DNA of 64,000 bases from Euwallacea fornicatus (GCF_040115645.1 NC_089560.1:2852001-2916000), one strand, 5' to 3'; shown: positions 12,293-24,882, counted from the stretch's first letter. Notes: generated from the letters alone by a model not told the origin. A program made the numbers and translations.

Positions 12293-15044
12293 TTAAACTC
12301 GCTTGGGCTTACTTATCACTGCATACGGTTGATGATTTTGAAACTGATGAGCAACCGTTTGCTGGTCATCTTTCGTCCCCCCAACGGACGTAAAATTAGA
12401 ATGATTCTCAAGTCCTTTCAACTTATCATTACAGGGCTGTTTCTTAATTTTTGCGTAACCTAAATGTGAATCGTCTGCCAGCCTTTCCGAAGTAACGTTA
12501 ACTTCCTCGTAGAGATTGGAAAACGGTTGGAGCTTTAATGCTGGCATTGGAGAGGAGATTTCCTTGTAATTAGCACTAACATTCTGATTGACAGGTTTTC
12601 CGAAGAAATCTAAATGGTCATAGCTCTGATCGTCAATAGGAGTCTCGGGCATAATTGCAGGAGCGGGAATTTCTTCAAGTTTGCCGCGTCCAGCTTTAAC
12701 TCCCGGCAGTGTACACCAGGAATAATATGTTTGATCAGATGGCTGCACGTTCTCAATACTTATAGTATTGGGTACAGTTTTATATCCAGGATTATCGTTT
12801 AAAGCGTTTGAAGACCCAAAATGCTGTAAACAGTCATAATACTGACTTATAGATGAAGACGTTTGTTCGGTTATAATCGCAGGAGCCCCCTTCTCATTTT
12901 TGGCTACATCTCCCGTAGACTTTGGCTTGATTAAAGTACCCCAAGACGCGTAGGAATCTACAGGATTTTTGGTGACCGTTTCTGAGTGGGCAGGATCTTG
13001 GATCCCTAAAGTTTTCCAGGCATCAGTTCTACTTTCCACTGTGTCATATTTGATTGGATTATTTTCTTCAATGTTAATATCTGCATATTCATGACCAGGA
13101 TTATTAACTATCCTAAAAGCTCTTGAATGGATTTCCTGCTTGGGGGGTAGATACTTTCTTGGAGGTTTTTCTGGGATCCTCTTTTTCAAATTTATGCTGC
13201 TCACCGCTGATTTAGCCGACGACAAATGTGATTCCAAAGACGATTTATTGCTTATATCTTGCAGTGAAGGAGGTAGTGGGCATCTTGATCCTGGCTCCAT
13301 ACTTAGAGCAAACTGCAAGTCTCTACAGTCAATCAAAGATGGTACTGATTCACCACTAAGTATTTTTTTCATGGTTTTCATTCGGGCGGATAAACATCTG
13401 GAAAATTACGTTCTTTGTTTACCACAACGCATTGGATAACGGAAAGAACGTAGTACATGTGGATGGATCGCTTGACAATTATGAACTTTACCTATAAATT
13501 TCATTGTGGCTTGGGTGTTCCAAGAAAAATACTCCTTCTCCTGTGGTACATTTTCTTCCAGCCTCAAACGTAAAATTACCTTCTTTGTACCCGTATTTCC
13601 TAATGTAATTAAAAGGCCAGGTAAACAGAAGCTTGTTGTCTGTTTGGTCAAGTAGCTGAAGAGCCGAAGAGGTGACTACAAGAATGTAGTATTGGCTGGA
13701 CAAGTTACACCTTTGGGACGCTTCTGACGGATGTAGTTTAACACGAAATACTCCTAGAAGATTTGAGTATGTTTGGTATAACTTTAGTGCAGGTCATAAT
13801 TTTGGAATATTCATAAAAATTGATTTTTAAACATATTTCCAGTTAGGGATTTGCATTATACAAACTGAAAACATTTTCCTAGCTCATATCTACACTAACC
13901 TTCATCAGAAGAACAGTATAGATCGTTCTCCTGCTCCAAGCTATTCTCTTGAATATTTGTCCCAAAAGAGACTCTCTTTAAAACGTCAAACCATATATTT
14001 GATTCGTCCTCAGACACTGTGGCAAACTCAAAGAGTGAGTTTTTCGCGATAATATTAATAATGTTTACAGACTTTCTAGACAGTTTAATAACATCTTCTA
14101 GTGGATGGATTTTCACGTTTCCAGTCTTCGTGATGTTGTCATAAATTTCAATACGTGCCACGCCGGTACTGCTTCGATCGAATAGAGCGCAATACTTCTT
14201 TTGCCAAGACTTCTAAAAGAAATTATTATTTTATAAGTATAAAGCTTGACGCCATGCTAAAACTCCCCATAGCAGTCTTGTCTATATAAGTACCTGCGAA
14301 ATAAAAGTAAGTCTCCCATTATTTTTCAACCAAAACCAATAGAAAACAACACGCTACGAAATAAAACACTGAATCATATATATGGGAAATTCCACAATTT
14401 TTTATAATTTTGAACCATAAATAAACATTTTGGAGGTCTGCAAAATCGTTACTCACTCTGAATGTAACATATGATGTGAAAATATATATATTTCCCCCTT
14501 GTTGGTTTTGTGCGGACAAGTCTTTTTGATTAAAACAAAGTTACAAAATTAGTAGGTGCCTAATAGAGGTGTAGTAACATCTAAAAAATTTATCAACTAT
14601 TCTTGATGTGTAGGTATTGCATGTTGCTCTAGTAAGATGCACACTGATAGATACTAATCAATTTTTGTACACAAAAATATCCTGAAAATACCTCAGAATA
14701 TGAACTTCTGAAATAGATGTCTCAAAAATAAATTTAAATACTTCGATGACATATACCAATATACCTTAGGGATCTTCAACCATACCTACGTTAGTTTAAC
14801 TTACGACATTCCTTAATATGTCCAACTCACAATGTTAAAACATCCTATCATATATGTACAGTAGCCATATATGAAAAATTTAAGTACATGTGTGACAAAT
14901 TTATATTAAGAATTAAACATAAAAGCTTAATGGGATCGTAGGAATGCTACTTACAACCGGAATTATGTACCCACTAACCTTTAATACCTTGCCCACAGGA
15001 GGTAAAAGCAATGCCCCTTCGACTACAGCATTTTCATCTTCCAT
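12293..15044 (-). CDS. Dok: Dok-family adaptor protein (PH + IRS-type PTB), complete
   Basis: Four coding exons: 15044-14979, 14212-13900, 13753-13492 and 13397-12293. The phases agree throughout and give 581 residues. It starts MEDENAVVEGALLLPP. Residues about 8-115 form a PH domain (GKVLK/KSWQKKYCALFDRSS across the first junction). Residues about 127-225 form the PTB domain (VFRVKLHPSEASQRCNLS, GNFTFEAGRKCTTGEGVFF, HNEIYRCLSARMKTMKK). The C-terminal ~350 residues are unstructured and rich in tyrosine motifs typical of SH2 docking sites (YADI, YDTV, YKTV, YDHL, YEEV, YAKI, YAVI). Dok proteins sit at the membrane and relay or damp receptor tyrosine-kinase signals through RasGAP, Nck or similar partners. 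The gene is divergent from NMD3, with 952 bp between start codons. The PTB fold also occurs in IRS proteins; the length and single PH-PTB pair favour Dok. Confidence 0.9.
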
Positions 15045-15996
15045 CTTCTCAGACTTCAAGTAAATGCTCAAATCTAAGAGGTATTTTTAGAGGGGTGTGT
15101 CAGCAATGTTTTTAAGCAACATTCTAGAAAAACCAACATACTTAGTCTACAATTAGTTATATTCCCTAATTAAGTTTGGCTGCAGAATAACTACACAAAA
15201 GTCACTATCTTGATTGATGACTCAAGAAATCATATTTTTACGATAAGGACAAATGGAAATATGAATATACCTAAATAATACTGAATTCCTTAGATTGTTC
15301 TGTGGGAAACGACGAGATTATTGGTCATTTAGACCAATTGGACAGTTGCTTTAGGTACCATAAATCGATGGCTTCGTTGTTTAATATTCGTTTTGTGAGA
15401 TTAAGTAACTCAGAACAGCAATAATATGATATGAAATACTGGAATTGAGGCTTTTACTCTTCAATATTAATATTTCGTAAACAAAAGCGATGGTATTCAG
15501 CAGTGGCAAGGGGTTGATGGAAATCTTTAAATGACCGTCTCAAAGTGTTTCTTTCAGAGCATACTGATAGGTTGAGTTAAAAAGAGACAGAGCAACTCTA
15601 CTTCTAGTTATCTTTTTTTGTGTCAGTTTTGTGAACGAGTTTGTGGAACCACTAATGTTGCCCCAGTGGCCGTTAATAAAAAATAATTAACAATAATACA
15701 TAAAAATTATTTAACTCTTTTTGTTCGAGTTGCTAATAACAACATCGAAATTAGATTAATTTTAGGTCTGCCGAAGTCAAAATCAAACTTTTAAATTTAA
15801 GGGAATTCGAGGCATTTGGATAGTTCCTACTTCTCATAACCTCAAATGTCAGTGTCAGTGCTGTTTTTGTCACGTTGTCTTCATTCCTCGTTATATTTTT
15901 AATTTTCACAATATCTCTTAAAATCAACACTTTCCATAGTTTTCAAACTTTTTTTATTTTCTTCTCGAGTTGTAAAAAGAGAATTTTACGCTAATA
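15045..15996. other. Divergent intergenic region between Dok-like and NMD3 genes
   Basis: This region is 952 bp long and contains the start regions of both genes. No TATA box or clear initiator stands out. It should hold both promoters and 5' UTRs, possibly as a bidirectional promoter for the constitutive NMD3 gene. Confidence 0.5.
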
Positions 15997-18911
15997 ATGG
16001 AAGCCCTCAACTTGGATGTTCAAAATCAAACCAAAGCCTTCATGTAAGATATCAATTCATACCATATAAATTTTCATAACGTATTTATGTGTGTCCTCAA
16101 GAAAAATTCTCATTTCTAAGTACCATGTGTCCCTTTAATTCATAACCACGGTACTTAGTCCTGGAACACTTACTCTTTTAAGATGTACATAAAAGTGTCA
16201 TTCCACTTTTATCCATCACCAATTATATGCTATTTTTAGTTATTAGTGATTTTTTAGAAATTATTTTAATGGTTCTTAAAACAGTATGGTTTTTATATAT
16301 TTTTTCTTTACCATGATAGAAGATGTTGTACATGTGGTTTGGACATCGAACCAAATCCTTCCAACATGTGTGTGGGATGCCTAAGGAATCAAATCGACAT
16401 AACAGAAGGAATTGCAGAGCAGGCATCTTTATACTTCTGCCGCGGATGCGAACGATATTTGCAACCCCCATCTGAATGGGTGCATTGTGCTCTAGAGTCC
16501 AGAGAATTGCTTTCACTTTGCTTAAAAAGGTTGAAAGGCCTAAATAGACTTAAGTTAATTGATGCTGGCTTTGTTTGGACTGAACCTCACTCCAAAAGAA
16601 TCAAAGTAAGTACTGAATTGGTGCTGGCTGACATTTTTTGAATTGTTATTCAAGTGAGTTTTTGTGTCGAATCTAGTTATTTAGTCAGAGTAACTGTTTT
16701 CAATATTGTTTGGGTTTTTCTTAACATAGGTAAATATAAATAAAAACAGTGGTTATCTATACCTTAGATGTTAAGGCGTTTTCCAATTTTGAACTTTTTG
16801 TATAAAATATATACTTAATCATTCTTTATATCAAACCAAGCAGTAAGTAATTTCCTTGGAAATACAGGTTAAATTAGTAGTTCATGGCGAGGTAATGGGG
16901 GCAATCTTACAAAAGGAGTTTGTAGTGGTTTATGCCATTACACATCAGATGTGTGATGACTGTCACAGATCAGAAGCCAAGGACTTCTGGAAAGCCATGG
17001 TTCAAGTACGCCAGAAAGCTGAAAACAAGAAGACTTTTTATTATCTAGAGCAGCTTATTCTAAAGCACAATGCTCATGAAAACACCTTGGGAATCAAACC
17101 TATACATGGTAGTAACAATAAAATATGTAATTTGGTTGAGAGAAATAAAATACAAAAATCTTCTTTAACTAGTTTGGAAATAAAACTTTTTAAAAACACT
17201 TTTCCCTTTATCATAGAGACTGTGATAGGGTCTATATAATTTTAGGAGGTCTAGACTTCTTCTATGCAACAGAGGCAAATGCGAGGAAAATGGTGGATTT
17301 CTTAGTCACTGTTCTGCCATGCAAATTTCAGCACTCAAAAAAGCTCATTTCCCATGATATACACAGCAATGTATACAATTACAAGTTTACTTTTAGCGTG
17401 GAAATTGTCCCGATTTCTAAAGATAGTGTTGTTTGTCTACCTAGAAAATTAACCCAATCTTTAGGGGGAATTTCTCCTATATGTTTGATCTACAGGGTGA
17501 CTAACACATTGCATTTAATAGATCCTTCCAGTGGACAAAGTAAGTTATTGTTTGTGGATGAAATTACTAGATTTTTATGTAAAGTTTAAAAATAAAGTGG
17601 TGGTTATACAGGGTTTCACATAAACAAAAACCTCAACTCACTATTCAAACACTCAGCAATTCATATCTCTGTTTACAAAACGCCCATCTTGAAACAGAAA
17701 TTTCTAACACCCTGTGTACCAATTTGCCCAGTAATGGTATTGATTTTCAATTTTTAAAATATGTACAGGGTGCGCAGTGTTTTAAATGTTAGAAGAGAAT
17801 AAACATTTTTTTTTAGTAAGTGAACTCAACAGCACCAATTATTGGAGAACGCCCTTCAATGCCATTTGTAACCCAAAACAATTAGTTGAATACATTGTCA
17901 TGGATATTGAGCCGATTATGGATAAAGACCGAAAATTTTTCCCGGGCCAAGGAAACATTTCTCAGCGTCATGTGTTAGCAGATGTGTGGCTGGTAAAAGC
18001 TTCAGAGCTGGGTTTGACCGACAACACGATTCACACAAGAACACATTTGGGACACGTGTTGAAACCTGGCGATTCAGCTTTAGGGTAAAAGAGTTTTGTG
18101 GCTAAATTATCTCACGCATATAATAAAAGCAGAAGTAATTATACAATGTGGAACGTTTAAGTGAATTTTTGAAAAATGAATTTTTTTATTATATATATTT
18201 TATTTATCTATTTTTTATTATGCATTATAATTTTTCATTATTTCTGTATTGAATTTCTCCTTATTTGAAATGCTTTTATCAATTTCTGTTTGTTAACAAC
18301 CAGATACAATATTCAGGACAGCAATGTAAATGATACCAATTTTGACAAACTGGATACGTCCAGTATTCCTGATGTGATTTTAGTCAAAAAATACTTCGGC
18401 GATCGGGTATCCAGAAAGAAGCAACGCATTTGGAAACTTAAGAGATTGGCAGATAAAGATACGGGGAGTATCGATGGAAAGTGAGTATATTTTTGACACG
18501 GTCATTTGTTGAAATTTTGTTATAAAAGTTTAAAAAATTATGGTGGCAATTGGCGTTAGAATGTTTGATATAAAAATCATTAGACAAATTGAATTTTGCT
18601 TGTGTGACTAAGGCAACTTTCTCAAAATGGTCTAAAAATCCGGGAATTGCAACAAAATTTTGAAGCTTCTTCTGTGCTTGTTTAAATATTTCAAAAACTT
18701 TAATCTTACTTTTATCAGGGATTTCAACGAATTCATGGATGACTTGGAAGAAGACCCAGAGCTTCGCAAGAATATTAACATATTTAAAGATACTAGTAAA
18801 TCTATCCCAGTGGACGTATATGATAAAGATTATGATTCGTCCGTTCCGCATATTACTCTGGAAGAAATGCTGGACGACTTGGAACTGGTGGATGTGGAAA
18901 TGGTTGAATAA
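15997..18911 (+). CDS. Nmd3: 60S ribosomal export protein NMD3, complete
   Basis: Seven exons: 15997-16043, 16320-16605, 16868-17108, 17246-17539, 17817-18084, 18304-18480, 18719-18911. They join in phase to 501 residues, close to the ~500 of animal NMD3. The N-terminal zinc-binding region is intact (IRCCTCGLDIEPNPSNMC then CVGC; later YFCRGCERYLQPPSEWV and QMCDDCHR). Strong family blocks follow: DAGFVWTEPHSKRIK, KTFYYLEQLILK, LISHDIHSNVYNYKFTFS, and RTHLGHVLKPGDSALGYN. The C-terminus is acidic (FMDDLEEDPELRKNINIFKD, LEEMLDDLELVDVEMVE) and would carry the nuclear export signal. NMD3 binds the 60S subunit in the nucleus and recruits CRM1 for export. The stop is about 80 bp from the stop of the convergent sphingomyelinase gene. 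Confidence 0.97.
17609..17714. mobile_element. Short MITE-like insertion in an NMD3 intron
   Basis: A ~106-bp segment in the fourth NMD3 intron. It begins CAGGGTTTCACATAA directly after TA and ends TTTCTAACACCCTG. Ends of this type occur on many elements in the window. The arms pair only over about 8-12 bases, so the call is tentative. Another CAGGGTG string lies at about 17766. Confidence 0.35.
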
Positions 18912-18923
18912 CAAGTGAAACAT

Positions 18924-18948
18924 TTTATTTCTTACTGTTTTCTTTATT
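18924..18948 (-). promoter_or_regulatory. Two candidate poly(A) signals for the sphingomyelinase gene
   Basis: Minus-strand AATAAA at 18948-18943 and again at 18929-18924, 45-70 bases after the sphingomyelinase stop. Both lie inside the NMD3 3' UTR, so the two 3' ends must overlap if these signals are used. Confidence 0.55.
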
Positions 18949-18951
18949 CAG

Positions 18952-18957
18952 AATAAA
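18952..18957 (+). promoter_or_regulatory. Candidate poly(A) signal for NMD3
   Basis: AATAAA 41 bases after the NMD3 stop. It lies only about 35 bases before the stop codon of the convergent gene, so cleavage downstream would take the NMD3 transcript into or up to the sphingomyelinase coding sequence on the other strand. Confidence 0.6.
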
Positions 18958-18992
18958 ATAATTTTAATGGGTCATAATTTGTTCCTAAAGCT

Positions 18993-21900
18993 TTAGCAAA
19001 GCATACTTTCCCTGCTCTCCCTCGCTGCAATCATACAAACCAATTTCTTCTTGCATTGGCTATCGCAGTCTTCCTCTTTGAATACATCACTGTTTCTGTA
19101 CCGATATTTGTAATATTTTTTTACTAGTGAATTATCTGAGTCGTTACTATTCATTTGGGCATAAAGGTTGCTCAGGGATTTAAACGTGAGGTCCGGAAGT
19201 TCGTAAGCGTCTTTGAATGAGTACAGTTGGTACCAGTTCGGTGAAGTTTCAGAGTCCAAATTAGCGTCAGTTAGATTGAAAGTGTATTCACTGTAATCGG
19301 TCACCGTCTGCAAGGAAAACTGTTTCAGAAATTGAGATATCTACAGGATACAGAGTGTCCCAAATGGATGGAAATGGGTGTAAAATACTGTTTGTTAATT
19401 TTTTTGGCCCATCCTATCATAAATAAATAATGGGTAATGGGGTAAAAAAGAAAAGACACAAAAAAGAAGGAAAAAAAATATTAAAGAAGCAAAATAAGAA
19501 AAGAGAGAAAAGACACAAAAAAGAAGGAAAAAAATATTAAAGAAGCAAAATAAGAAAAGAGAGAAAAGACACAAAGAAGAAGGAAAAAAATATTAAAGAA
19601 GCAAAATAAGAAAAGAGAGAAAAGACACAAAAAAGAAGGAAAAAAAATATTAAAGAAGCAAAATAAGAAAAGAGAGAAAAGACACAAAAAAGAAGGAAAA
19701 AAATATTAAAGAAGCAAAATAAGAAAAGAGAGAAAAGACACAAAGAAGAAGGAAAAAAATATTAAAGAAGCAAAATAAGAAAAGAGAGAAAAGACACAAA
19801 AAAGAAGGAAAAAAATATTAAAGAAGCAAAATAAGAAAAGAGAGAAAAGACACAAAAAAGAAGGAAAAAAATATTAAAGAAGCAAAATAAGAAAAGAGAG
19901 AAAAGACACAAAAAAGAAGGAAAAAAATATTAAAGAAGCAAAATAAGAAAAGAGAGAAAAGACACAAAAAAGAAGGAAAAAATATTAAAGAAGCAAAATA
20001 AGAAAAGAGAGAAAAGACACAAAGAAGAAGGAAAAAAAATATTAAAGAAGCAAAATAAGAAAAGAGAGAAAAGACACAAAAAAGAAGGAAAAAAATATTA
20101 AAGAAGCAAAATAAGAAAAGAGAGAAAAGACACAAAGAAGAAGGAAAAAAAATATTAAAGAAGCAAAATAAGAAAAAAAGAAAAGACACAAAAAAGAAGG
20201 GAAAAATATATTAAAGAAGCAAAATAAGAAAAGAGAGAAAAGACACAAAAAAGAAGGAAAAAAATATTAAAGAAGCAAAATAAGAAAAGAGAGAAAAGAC
20301 ACAAAAAAGAAGGAAAAATATATTAAAGAAGCAAAATAAGAAAAAAGAGAAAAGACACAAAGAAGAAGGAAAAAAAATATTAAAGAAGCAAAATAAGAAA
20401 AGAGAGAAAAGACACAAAAAAGAAGGGAAAAATATATTAAAGAAGCAAAATAAGAAAAGAGAGAAAAGACACAAAAAAGAAGGAAAAATATATTAAAGAA
20501 GCAAAATAAGAAAAGAGAGAAAAGACACAAAAAAGAAGGAAAAATATATTAAAGAAGCAAAATAAGAAAAGAGAGAAAAGACACAAAAAAGAAGGAAAAA
20601 AATATTAAAGAAGCAAAATAAGAAAAGAGAGAAAAGACACAAAGAAGAAGGAAAAAAAATATTAAAGAAGCAAAATAAGAAAAGAGAGAAAAGACACAAA
20701 AAAGAAGGAAAAAAATATTAAAGAAGCAAAATAAGAAAAGAGAGAAAAGACACAAAGAAGAAGGAAAAAAAATATTAAAGAAGCAAAATAAGAAAAAAAG
20801 AAAAGACACAAAAAAGAAGGGAAAAATATATTAAAGAAGCAAAATAAGAAAAGAGAGAAAAGACACAAAAAAGAAGGAAAAAAATATTAAAGAAGCAAAA
20901 TAAGAAAAGAGAGAAAAGACACAAAAAAGAAGGAAAAATATATTAAAGAAGCAAAATAAGAAAAAAGAGAAAAGACACAAAGAAGAAGGAAAAAGAATAT
21001 TAAAGAAGCAAAATAAGAAAAAAGAGAAAAGACACAAAGAAGAAGGAAAAAAAATATTAAAGAAGCAAAATAAGAAAAGAGAGAAAAGACACAAAAAAGA
21101 AGGGAAAAATATATTAAAGAAGCAAAATAAGAAAAGACACAAAAAAGAAGGAAAAATATATTAAAGAAGCAAAATAAGAAAAGAGAGAAAAGACACAAAA
21201 AAGAAGGAAAAATATATTAAAGAAGCAAAATAAGAAAAAAAGAAAAGACACAAAAAAGAAGGAAAAATATATTAAAGAAGCAAAATAACAAAAGAGAGAA
21301 AAGGCACAAAAAAAGAAGGAAAAAAATATTAAAGAAGCAAAATAAGAAAAGAGAGAACAGACACAAAGAAGAAGGAAAAAAATATTAAAGAAGCAAAATA
21401 AGAAAAAAAAGAAAAGATACAAAAAAGAAGGAAAAAAATATTAAAGAAGCAAAATAACAAAATAGAGAAAAGGCACAAAAAAAGAAGGAAAAAAATATTA
21501 AAGAAGCAAAATAAGAAAAGAGAGAAAAGACACAAAGAAGAAGGAAAAAAATATTAAAGAAGCAAAATAAGAAAAAAAAGAAAAGATACAAAAAAGAAGG
21601 AAAAAAATATTAAAGAAGCAAAATAACAAAAGAGAGAAAAGGCACAAAAAAGAAGGAAAAAAATATTAAAGAAGCAAAATAAGAAAAGAGAGAAAAGACA
21701 CAAAAAAGAAGGGAAAAAAATATTAAAGAACCACAATAAGAAAAGAGAGAAAAGATACAAAGAAGAAGGAAAAATATATTAAAGAAGCAAAATAAGAAAA
21801 AAGAGAAAAGACACAAAAAAGAAGGGAAAAAAATTAAAGAAGCAAGATACTTACTAGATTAGTAGAATCTACATCATATATTCTATAATTCGAATTAGTG

Positions 21901-23712
21901 CCCCAAATGGTAGTAAAACTAGCTCCGTTATAGGCAACAGCCTTCACTTCCTCCTTAGTAGTATTATTTTCAAAAAATAGCTTAAATTCATCATAGTGCG
22001 TATGTCCATTAAATTGTGCTGTGATAGTGTCTGAAAACCTGAATTTTTTTATAGCATCTGATATGCGTTCAGTAAGAATTTCGCAACCTTAGAATAATTT
22101 TGCTGAGTTCCCTGCTCCAGACTTTCACGCAATCCGAATCATCGTCTGTAACAGGAAGATGCGCAAGAATATGAACCTTTTCACCATTTTTCTCTGCTTC
22201 AGTTAGCACTTCAACGAGCCACTGCAGCTGCCCGTAAGTATCTTTGTTTTCGTAAACTAACCACCTACAAAAATAAACGATCGCAATTAGGCAATTTATA
22301 CCTAATGCAACAATAAAAAAACTTACAAATTCATAGTGTAACAAACATTGCTATTCAAGGCAATTACTCTGAAACCAGGCTTGACCAAAACTGTGTAATA
22401 CCCGCCTTTTTTCAACGTGGTTTGCGTGTCATTTGGCAACCACTTGGCCCACTCTTTAGCAGCTAAGTCTAACAGCCACTGAGTAGAAGCGCTTGAATTT
22501 TTGTCCACACTTTCAGGCGAGTAACTTTTAACAGACCAGTTTTAATTAAATGATAAATAAACAATAGCCGAACTCACTAATCTCCCGGATGAGGTTCGTG
22601 GTTCCCCAATATCGGGAAAACAGTCGTATTAACGAATACCGTCTTCAGAAGTGTGAGAAATTGTTTGATGGTATCAGTGTTGCTTTCTATAGTTGTGGCC
22701 CAGGTTCTGTGACTCACTATATCACCGGTAAAGTATATGTAGTCTAATTCCTATCGAATTTTTTAGTTAGGAAGTGTAAAACCAACGAAGCACAAATATA
22801 TGTTCGTACATGTTTCTCCTTGATTTGATCTAACATATCCTCCATTGTGTGCCAGGGCATGTCGCATGAAGCGTAGTCTCCCCAGTAACCAGCTGCATCT
22901 TTGATATCTTCAGGAACGCCAGTTTCGCAGCACATAGGATCAGGGCAATTTACAATGCTGCCTGGTAAATACAAAGGGTCCATGTGGACGTCCGTGATTT
23001 GCAGTATTTGAAGAGTTTGCCCCGGTTCCTGTAACAAATTTTATATTTTAATACTTCAATATTAAATTCAGGAGAGTTCTTACGGTGCCAACTGGTGCTG
23101 GCCGATGTCCTGAATATGGAGGTATTGCAATGCTCCAGTCATCAGCTTCAGGGTCTTCACACCCATACACTTGATAGTAGATAGCGCAAAACCTCGCAGG
23201 CTTGAGATCCTTCTTGCCGTCTATTATGTATAAAATTGTGTCCTGCATAATAGTCATCATACATATCACTTATTCTTAATGAACTACATTTTCATACCAT
23301 TTCAATGTTTACCCTGCCGCTGCAACCTTCACTACCCCAATTTGTATAGAGGGAACATAAGTGAATCAAGTAGTCAGTCATAACTTCTTTAGTGGCATTG
23401 CTTCTTCGCAACGATATTATATTCCCCGTAAGTTCTTCACAGATCTTACACCCCTCTGCTGGGTCTACAACGGTTTTAAAGTTCAAATGGGGTGAATTTG
23501 AATCTATTTTCTTAAATTTTTGGGCCGCTTTGATGATGTGAGGAGGAATTAGCAAGGACACATCGTCTGGTACGTGCACTTCTTGGATTGCACCTGAATT
23601 GATGTGAGAGAAATATCAGCAGTTTTCTAATGGTCACTATGAGGAACTTACTGGTTTCGCAGTGTAACTGAAAAATTACGAACAACAGAACAAAAAGACT
23701 GTAATGCTTCAT
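18993..23712 (-). CDS. Acid sphingomyelinase (sphingomyelin phosphodiesterase), complete
   Basis: Nine exons: 23712-23652, 23593-23298, 23242-23084, 23028-22810, 22750-22578, 22524-22327, 22264-22088, 22038-21855, 19307-18993. They join in phase to 593 residues. A signal peptide (MKHYSLFVLLFVIFQLHC) precedes a saposin-B domain with six cysteines at about 69, 72, 100, 111, 138 and 147. The calcineurin-like phosphoesterase core has its metal ligands in place: ITDVH (Asp185, His187), FTGD (Asp255), LGNHE (Asn295, His296), VHILAHLP (His404) and GHTH (His440, His442). The enzyme hydrolyses sphingomyelin to ceramide and phosphocholine in lysosomes or after secretion, using zinc. Insects usually carry several paralogues, so no specific symbol is given. 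The last intron (21854-19308) is filled by a 56-bp minisatellite. The gene converges on NMD3. Confidence 0.95.
19440..21845. repeat. 56-bp minisatellite array, about 43 copies, within an intron
   Basis: Tandem unit of about 56 bp; one form reads GAGAAAAGACACAAAAAAGA, then AGGAAAAAAATATTAAAGAA, then GCAAAATAAGAAAAGA. The plus strand is almost entirely A and G, so the sphingomyelinase pre-mRNA, read from the minus strand, is a long U/C tract. Units vary at a few sites (AAAAAAGAAGG or AAAGAAGAAGG; AAAAATATT or AATATATT) and drift more towards 21300-21840. A block near 20040-20400 recurs about 620 bp further right (near 20660-21020). The many minus-strand open frames of low-complexity Leu/Phe/Ser composition are by-products of the repeat and are not genes. 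Confidence 0.97.
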
Positions 23713-24320
23713 ATTGTTGTTGCGTTAAAGCGTTGATTTCGACGCTAATTACTGCCAACTAAAGCTCATGTTCATATTTAAATTTAAGTGACCATCGACG
23801 CATTGCTGCGATAATGATAAAGCGACTAGTAAACAATTAGAATCATAGCGGTGATTGGACGATCAGGGTCTATCGTTATACCATGAAGATGTTTAATTAT
23901 GATTACCATGAAGTATAATTGATTTTGAGAGAGTGTTTTTCTGAAGTAAGTATTTTGCCTTTTTAACGATTGAAAATAATCACTGATCAAATAATAATCG
24001 CTATAAATAATTCACGCTTTCTAAAATGCGAATTTGTTTACAGGAAAGATATGCCGTTTTCCGTATTTAGTTACATAGGCCCATTGTAAGCCTTTCATAG
24101 ATAAATGAGGGTTATATAGCAAGCTTGACGATTAAGAACGTTTCTCTCTCCCTCTCCTCTTCCTCATTCACTAAAGAGATCAGAGTCCGGCTAGATTACA
24201 AATTATATGCAGCGGTCTAGCTTTGTCCGTTTCTAAAATATATATTTGATAAATCTGCGTGTAGAGTTGAACGTTTTGAAGGTTTTATAAAGTGATACGG
24301 TACTCTTCCAGTTTTGAATG
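23713..24320. other. Upstream region of the sphingomyelinase gene
   Basis: Should contain the sphingomyelinase promoter and 5' UTR. No unmistakable promoter element was seen, and no other gene. Confidence 0.4.
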
Positions 24321-24882
24321 TACAGGTATCACCAGATCAAGTCGGAACATGAACGTTATGCAAGTGGGAGAAGGACCGCATAAGCTTTAGCGTGCTTGCG
24401 CGAGAGACCAACAATGAAGGGGGGCGAAGTCGCTCCGGCAGACGCCTCCACTTGGATGTTTAGATTAGTGTCGATTTCGCGACTTTGGCGGGGATGGAAT
24501 TTTTTAAATACACGAGACCAAAACAGCTGCAACGTAAATAAATGGAAAAAAACAAAAACACAGTCACTCTGCGTATAACGAATCGTTCCATTCCGTTTAT
24601 CAATTGACCTCGCGCCTACAGCCAGTGTCGCCGGCTCAGTCGTGGACCAACCAAAAGGTTATAAACAAATATCAAGGGACTCAGAACACAATGTTCATCA
24701 ATCACGTGCCTGAGTTATACTATAACAGGGAAATTTTGAAGCGCTGAGATATCTGTCAACTGGATCTGGACTGACTCCACCCACTTCGTTGTCGGTCTTT
24801 GTCGGAAGCATACTAGGCCTTATGCGATTCTTCTCCCTCTTGCACAATTGCTATGTTCCGACTTGAACTGGTGATGCCTGTA
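24321..24882. mobile_element. Long-TIR MITE, copy 1
   Basis: A 562-bp element with inverted arms of about 120 bp. The left arm starts TACAGGTATCACCAGATCAA. The right arm in reverse starts TACAGGCATCACCAGTTCAA. Both continue GTCGGAACAT and later GAGACC/AAGACC near the inner part of the arm. The left arm extends about 90 bp further (the section around GATTAGTGTCGATTTCGC) into sequence shared with the right arm of the copy at 49405-49966. The core has no recognisable protein. The superfamily is unknown. Confidence 0.75.

Noticed and set aside
19481..21816. Many overlapping minus-strand frames of 68-123 residues rich in Phe, Leu and Ser
   Set aside because: They are translations of the 56-bp satellite; the unit is not a multiple of three, so all frames cycle through the same pieces.
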